A program made the translations under genes and the position numbers. A DNA stretch of 46,804 nucleotides from Lentimicrobium sp. L6 (GTDB lineage Bacteria > Bacteroidota > Bacteroidia > Bacteroidales > UBA12170). Shown here piece by piece: positions 43,675 through 46,804 of this stretch (positions are counted from its first letter, which is position 1; each line of letters starts with the position of its first letter). Location of the stretch: assembly GCF_013166655.1 (NCBI RefSeq), contig NZ_JABKCA010000044.1:1-46804 (forward strand), in the 5' to 3' direction. Below the pieces are notes generated by a model, which was not told where the DNA came from, searched no databases, and worked only from the letters and a program-made list of their open reading frames with translations.

Positions 43675-45033
43675 TCACCCCACCCAGATAGTCTTAATAT
43701 TCAGAAATTCCTTAATGCCATAATGGGACAGCTCTCTACCGAAACCAGATTTTTTTATTCCACCGAAAGGTAGACGAGGATCGGACTTGGTCATTCCGTT
43801 AACGAAAACCGCACCACTCTCCACTCGTCGGGCTAATTTCACTCCTCTTTCTTTATCATTGGTCCACAAGCTGGCTCCTAATCCAAATGCACTCTCATTA
43901 GCTATTATAATGGCCTCCTCCTCATTTTTTATAATATAAATGGAGAAAACAGGGCCAAAGGTTTCCTCATGATAGATGTTCATCTGAGGAGTCAGGTTTT
44001 TGATGATGGTGGGCTCAAAATAATTTCCAGGTCCACTTATGGCTTTTCCACCTTCGATAATTTCAGCGCCTTTATCCACAGCATCTTTTAATTGTATTTC
44101 GAGGTCGATGAGTAAATCGGGTCGGGCGAGTGGGCCGAGTTTGCAGTCTTTCTCCATGGGGTTTCCGATTTTCCAATTCTTAATCTCTTTTTGAATCAAG
44201 TCTAAAAACTGATCAGCTATAACTTCATGAAGAATAAATCGCTTAGCGGCGATGCAACTCTGACCATTATTTAATAATCTAGAGAATACACCCCAATAAG
44301 CGGCCTCCTCCAAATTGGCATCTTCTAATACGATAAAAGGATCAGATCCACCCAGTTCCAAAACCGATTTTTTTAATTCACTTCCTGATGTTCCGGCCAC
44401 TTTGCTACCCGCATATTCACTTCCGGTTAAAGTAGTTGCTTTAATATGTGGATTTTTGATAATGGCTTCCACTTTGGAACTTCCAATCGCTAAATTTTTG
44501 AAAGTATTCTCAGGGAATCCAGCTTTTATAAAACAGCTTTCAATAGCTTCTGCACAGCCCATTACATTGCTGGCATGTTTTAATAAACCTACATTCCCGG
44601 CCATTAAAGCTGGAGCCGCAAATCTAAAGACTTGCCAAAAAGGGAAATTCCAAGGCATCACCGCTAATATCACTCCCATGGGTTCAAAACTCACAAAGCT
44701 TTCTTTGGTATCGGATTCGAGTATTTCATCCTTCAACATTTGCTCAGCTTCATTGGCGTAATACTCACATACCCAGGCTGACTTTCCCACTTCTCCCAAG
44801 CTTTCCATAATGGGTTTCCCCATTTCTAAGCTAATGATAGAAGCATATTCTTCTTGGTTTTTTCTCAATTCCTGTGCCAAAGCAAGCATGAGTTTAGAAC
44901 GCTCTTCAAAAGTGGTTTTTTTCCACGAAATCCAAGCTTTTTGAACTTTATCAATATGTTGCCTTACTTGGTCTGTGCTAAGTTCTTGATATTCCTTTAT
45001 TAAAGTGCCATTGCAAGGGTTAATACTTTTCAT
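43675..45033 (-). CDS. NAD(P)-dependent succinate-semialdehyde-type dehydrogenase
   Basis: It oxidises an aldehyde to the acid with NAD(P), probably succinate semialdehyde to succinate, in the cytoplasm. The 452-residue protein carries all aldehyde dehydrogenase landmarks: Asn129 in MPWNFPFW, Glu226 in VLELGGSDPF, Cys260 in NNGQSCIAAKRF, and ETFGPVFSIY plus PFGGIKKSGFGRELSHYGIKEF at the C-terminal end. LELGGSDPF and the shorter N terminus resemble the Sad/YneI subgroup. Substrate is inferred from subfamily only. The gene diverges from a ROK-family repressor 252 bases away; no GABA transaminase is nearby. Confidence 0.9.
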   Translation of the reverse strand: MKSINPCNGTLIKEYQELSTDQVRQHIDKVQKAWISWKKTTFEERSKLMLALAQELRKNQEEYASIISLEMGKPIMESLGEVGKSAWVCEYYANEAEQMLKDEILESDTKESFVSFEPMGVILAVMPWNFPFWQVFRFAAPALMAGNVGLLKHASNVMGCAEAIESCFIKAGFPENTFKNLAIGSSKVEAIIKNPHIKATTLTGSEYAGSKVAGTSGSELKKSVLELGGSDPFIVLEDANLEEAAYWGVFSRLLNNGQSCIAAKRFILHEVIADQFLDLIQKEIKNWKIGNPMEKDCKLGPLARPDLLIDLEIQLKDAVDKGAEIIEGGKAISGPGNYFEPTIIKNLTPQMNIYHEETFGPVFSIYIIKNEEEAIIIANESAFGLGASLWTNDKERGVKLARRVESGAVFVNGMTKSDPRLPFGGIKKSGFGRELSHYGIKEFLNIKTIWVG

Positions 45034-45081
45034 CTTTCTAAAATTTTAAATTGAAAAAAGGAGATATGGTCAAATTGTTTC

Positions 45082-45089
45082 CAAAATTA
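45082..45089 (-). promoter_or_regulatory. Putative -7 element of the dehydrogenase gene (TAATTTTG)
   Basis: An exact TAnnTTTG match on the minus strand, 49 bases before the dehydrogenase start codon. Confidence 0.45.
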
Positions 45090-45285
45090 CAGTTTCTTGT
45101 GGATTTTTTTAATAAAAACTGAAGGCTTCTAATTCGTTTAATAGCAGATTTTTAGCTCTCAAATTAATGAATGATATATTGAAATCCTATATTGGTTAAT
45201 AAGAAAATGTTCAAAATAATTACTTTCTTAAATAATTTCATTACTTTAGCGACTTTAGAAAAAATCAAAAGCTAAAATCCCATCA

Positions 45286-46539
45286 ATGAATAAAAGTCTA
45301 CTTGAAAAGTCAGTGTCTACTAATGGTGTATCTAACGTAGAACTTAAGAAAATATTTCAAAAAAATGCCATCATTGAATACTTATATCACCTAGGGCCAA
45401 CATCAAATCCAGATATTGCTCGCTTAACAAAGATGAGCTCGCCTACGATTACCAAGTTACTTCAGGAGCTGATAGATTTGGGTATTATCAAAGACATGGG
45501 GATAGGAGAATCTATCGGGGGAAGAAAACCCAATCTCTATGGAATTAATCCTAATGCACGCTATATCATTGGTATTGATGTGGATTGTAGAATGGTGAAA
45601 TTAGGTGTTTTTAATCTGGATAATGAAGCCGTTTCAGAAATCGTCACCTACTTTGGTAATGTTAAAGATAAAAATGAAATGTTCACCGATCTTTTTAAAA
45701 GGTTGGACGAGCTTTTAGCATCGGCAAATCTTGATAGATCTTTATTCTTAGGTATCGGTGTTTCTATTCCTGGCTTAATTAATTCCAAGACAGGCCAAAC
45801 CTATATGGATGTAAGGATCAATGGTAAATCAATCGTTGAATTATTTGAGAATCATTATCAATTACCAACCATTATCGATAGCGATAGCCGAGTGATGGCT
45901 ATCGGAGAACAGGCTTTTGGTTTTGCAAAAGACAAGAAAGATGTTTTATGCTTAAATATCTGTGATGGAGTAGGTTTAGGGATGATCTTGAATGGGATTG
46001 TTTACCGCGGTAAGAGTGGTTTGGCTGGAGAATTTGGTCATATCAATGTGGTGAAGGATGGAAATCTTTGTACTTGTGGAAAGTATGGTTGCTTAGAAAC
46101 AGTAGCATCCGGAGGAGCCATTATAGAACAAGCACAGCAGGGAATTAAAAAAGGCCAGGAAAGCTTGATAAAAGAACTAGTAAATGGCGATTTGGAAGAA
46201 ATTCATGTTTCCGATGTGATTGAGGCGGTGAATAAAGGAGACTTATTTGCCATTGAAATCATTAATAAATTGGGCAATTTCTTAGGAGAAGCCTTAGCGA
46301 GTTTAGTACATATTTTCAATCCCGAAATGATTATCATAGGTGGTAAAGTTGCACTGGCTGAAGAATATCTCATCAATCCAATCCAAAATACTCTGAATAA
46401 ATACACCATCAGTCATATTAAAAAAGATACTGAAGTAGTGACTTCTCTTCTTCAAGATAAAGTAAAACTACTAGGATCTGTAGCTATGGTAATGAATCAG
46501 GTATTTGATGAGAATGTAGAGGAGATGAAGTTTCTTTAA
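45286..46539 (+). CDS. ROK-family transcriptional repressor (NagC/XylR type)
   Basis: A 417-residue regulator. The N-terminal winged helix (about 25-85: EYLYHLGPTSNPDIARLTKMSSPTITKLLQELIDLGIIKD) binds DNA. The remainder is a ROK sugar-kinase fold: IIGIDVDCRMVKLGVFN (phosphate-binding start), GIGVSIPGLIN, LNICDGVGLGMILNG and GLAGEFGHINVV, with the zinc motif CTCGKYGCLE (about 265-275) that marks ROK proteins. A sugar or sugar phosphate probably acts as inducer. No sugar-catabolic genes are in the window after it, so the target is not visible; autoregulation, or control of the divergent dehydrogenase, is possible. Confidence 0.93.
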   Translation: MNKSLLEKSVSTNGVSNVELKKIFQKNAIIEYLYHLGPTSNPDIARLTKMSSPTITKLLQELIDLGIIKDMGIGESIGGRKPNLYGINPNARYIIGIDVDCRMVKLGVFNLDNEAVSEIVTYFGNVKDKNEMFTDLFKRLDELLASANLDRSLFLGIGVSIPGLINSKTGQTYMDVRINGKSIVELFENHYQLPTIIDSDSRVMAIGEQAFGFAKDKKDVLCLNICDGVGLGMILNGIVYRGKSGLAGEFGHINVVKDGNLCTCGKYGCLETVASGGAIIEQAQQGIKKGQESLIKELVNGDLEEIHVSDVIEAVNKGDLFAIEIINKLGNFLGEALASLVHIFNPEMIIIGGKVALAEEYLINPIQNTLNKYTISHIKKDTEVVTSLLQDKVKLLGSVAMVMNQVFDENVEEMKFL

Positions 46540-46641
46540 TTTTTCTTTGTTCTTAATTGGTAAATTATTGGGTTTGTTTTTACTAGATTTTTCCAAAAAA
46601 AAGTACAAAAGGGGTGTAAGCCAATTAAATTCATGCTTATG

Positions 46642-46687
46642 GGTCGGCAAACAGAATAGTCTTCGTTATATCTTTATGTAGCCGACC
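46642..46687. repeat. Inverted repeat in the 3' intergenic end
   Basis: GGTCGGC (46642-46648) and GCCGACC (46681-46687) are exact inverted copies 32 bases apart. They are followed by a small GGGC-TTC-GCCC hairpin near 46711-46722 and CTAT-TCAT-ATAG near 46729-46740. No T-tract follows, so this looks like a dispersed intergenic element more than a terminator. Confidence 0.5.
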
Positions 46688-46804
46688 TGAACTCTTATTG
46701 TATCCATATCCAAGGGCTTCGCCCGCACTATTCATATAGCGCCCCTTCAGGCATTAGCGTTAACTTAAGCAAAAAGCTCTTTCAATTTGTTGCTCAAAAT
46801 TTAA

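Noticed and set aside
44315-44761. 148-codon frame opposite the dehydrogenase gene
   Set aside because: It is antisense to conserved catalytic motifs of a certain gene and its composition is that of a shadow frame.
1-46804. CRISPR array, tRNA, rRNA, insertion sequence or prophage
   Set aside because: No regular spacer-repeat array, cloverleaf, rRNA core sequence, transposase or phage structural gene could be seen.

Overview
The window is AT-rich chromosomal DNA from a member of the Bacteroidota. Several features point there: a gingipain-like C25 peptidase with a type IX secretion (T9SS) C-terminal domain, a BlaR1-type M56 protein fused to a TonB C-terminal domain, the DUF4271-hemD-rnpA cluster, a DUF3078 barrel protein, and repeated TAnnTTTG promoter elements in place of classical -10 boxes. 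The order and genus cannot be fixed from this sequence. There is no rRNA, tRNA, CRISPR array, transposase or phage gene. Most of it is ordinary housekeeping and cell-envelope content.

Layout. 0-6.1 kb: a carboxypeptidase-regulatory-like surface protein (-), then a large MscS channel overlapping an EamA transporter (+), then a small histidine-kinase-like protein that has lost its phospho-accepting histidine and its G1 ATP box. 6.3-8.1 kb: a blaI-blaR1/TonB pair (-) behind three copies of one palindrome, the likely BlaI operators. 8.1-10.5 kb: rlmF, a cold-shock-domain protein with a lysine-rich extension, and ssb (-). 10.6-15.5 kb: a TolC / HlyD / ABC-2 permease / ABC-2 permease efflux operon (-) without an ATPase gene. 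15.8-16.8 kb: fabH (-). 17.1-22.4 kb (+): a DUF3078 barrel, DUF4271-hemD-rnpA, and the bifunctional (p)ppGpp enzyme. 22.7-33.5 kb (+): the secreted C25 peptidase, an outer-membrane-barrel-like protein and a giant alpha-2-macroglobulin-like protein without a thioester. 33.5-34.5 kb: about 1 kb of non-coding DNA that looks like a mosaic of dispersed intergenic repeats. 34.5-36.0 kb: a PspC / LiaF-like overlapping pair. 36.1-38.5 kb (-): a covalent-FMN, iron-sulfur NosR-like membrane protein overlapping a membrane-anchored split-barrel/nitroreductase fusion. 39.2-41.2 kb (-): a YdbS/YdbT-like bacterial PH-domain pair. 41.4-46.5 kb: an M3 lipoprotein peptidase, a semialdehyde dehydrogenase, and a divergent ROK repressor.

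How the genes work together. The most system-like locus is 36.1-38.5 kb. The sequence predicts that electrons pass through iron-sulfur clusters and a covalently bound FMN on a membrane protein to a flavoenzyme fusion anchored on the outer face of the inner membrane. The second most notable item is the pseudo-histidine-kinase at 5.2 kb, which keeps the fold but not the phospho-transfer residues. The BlaI operator triplet is a clear regulatory prediction.

All functional calls come from reading motifs by eye. No homology search was run.
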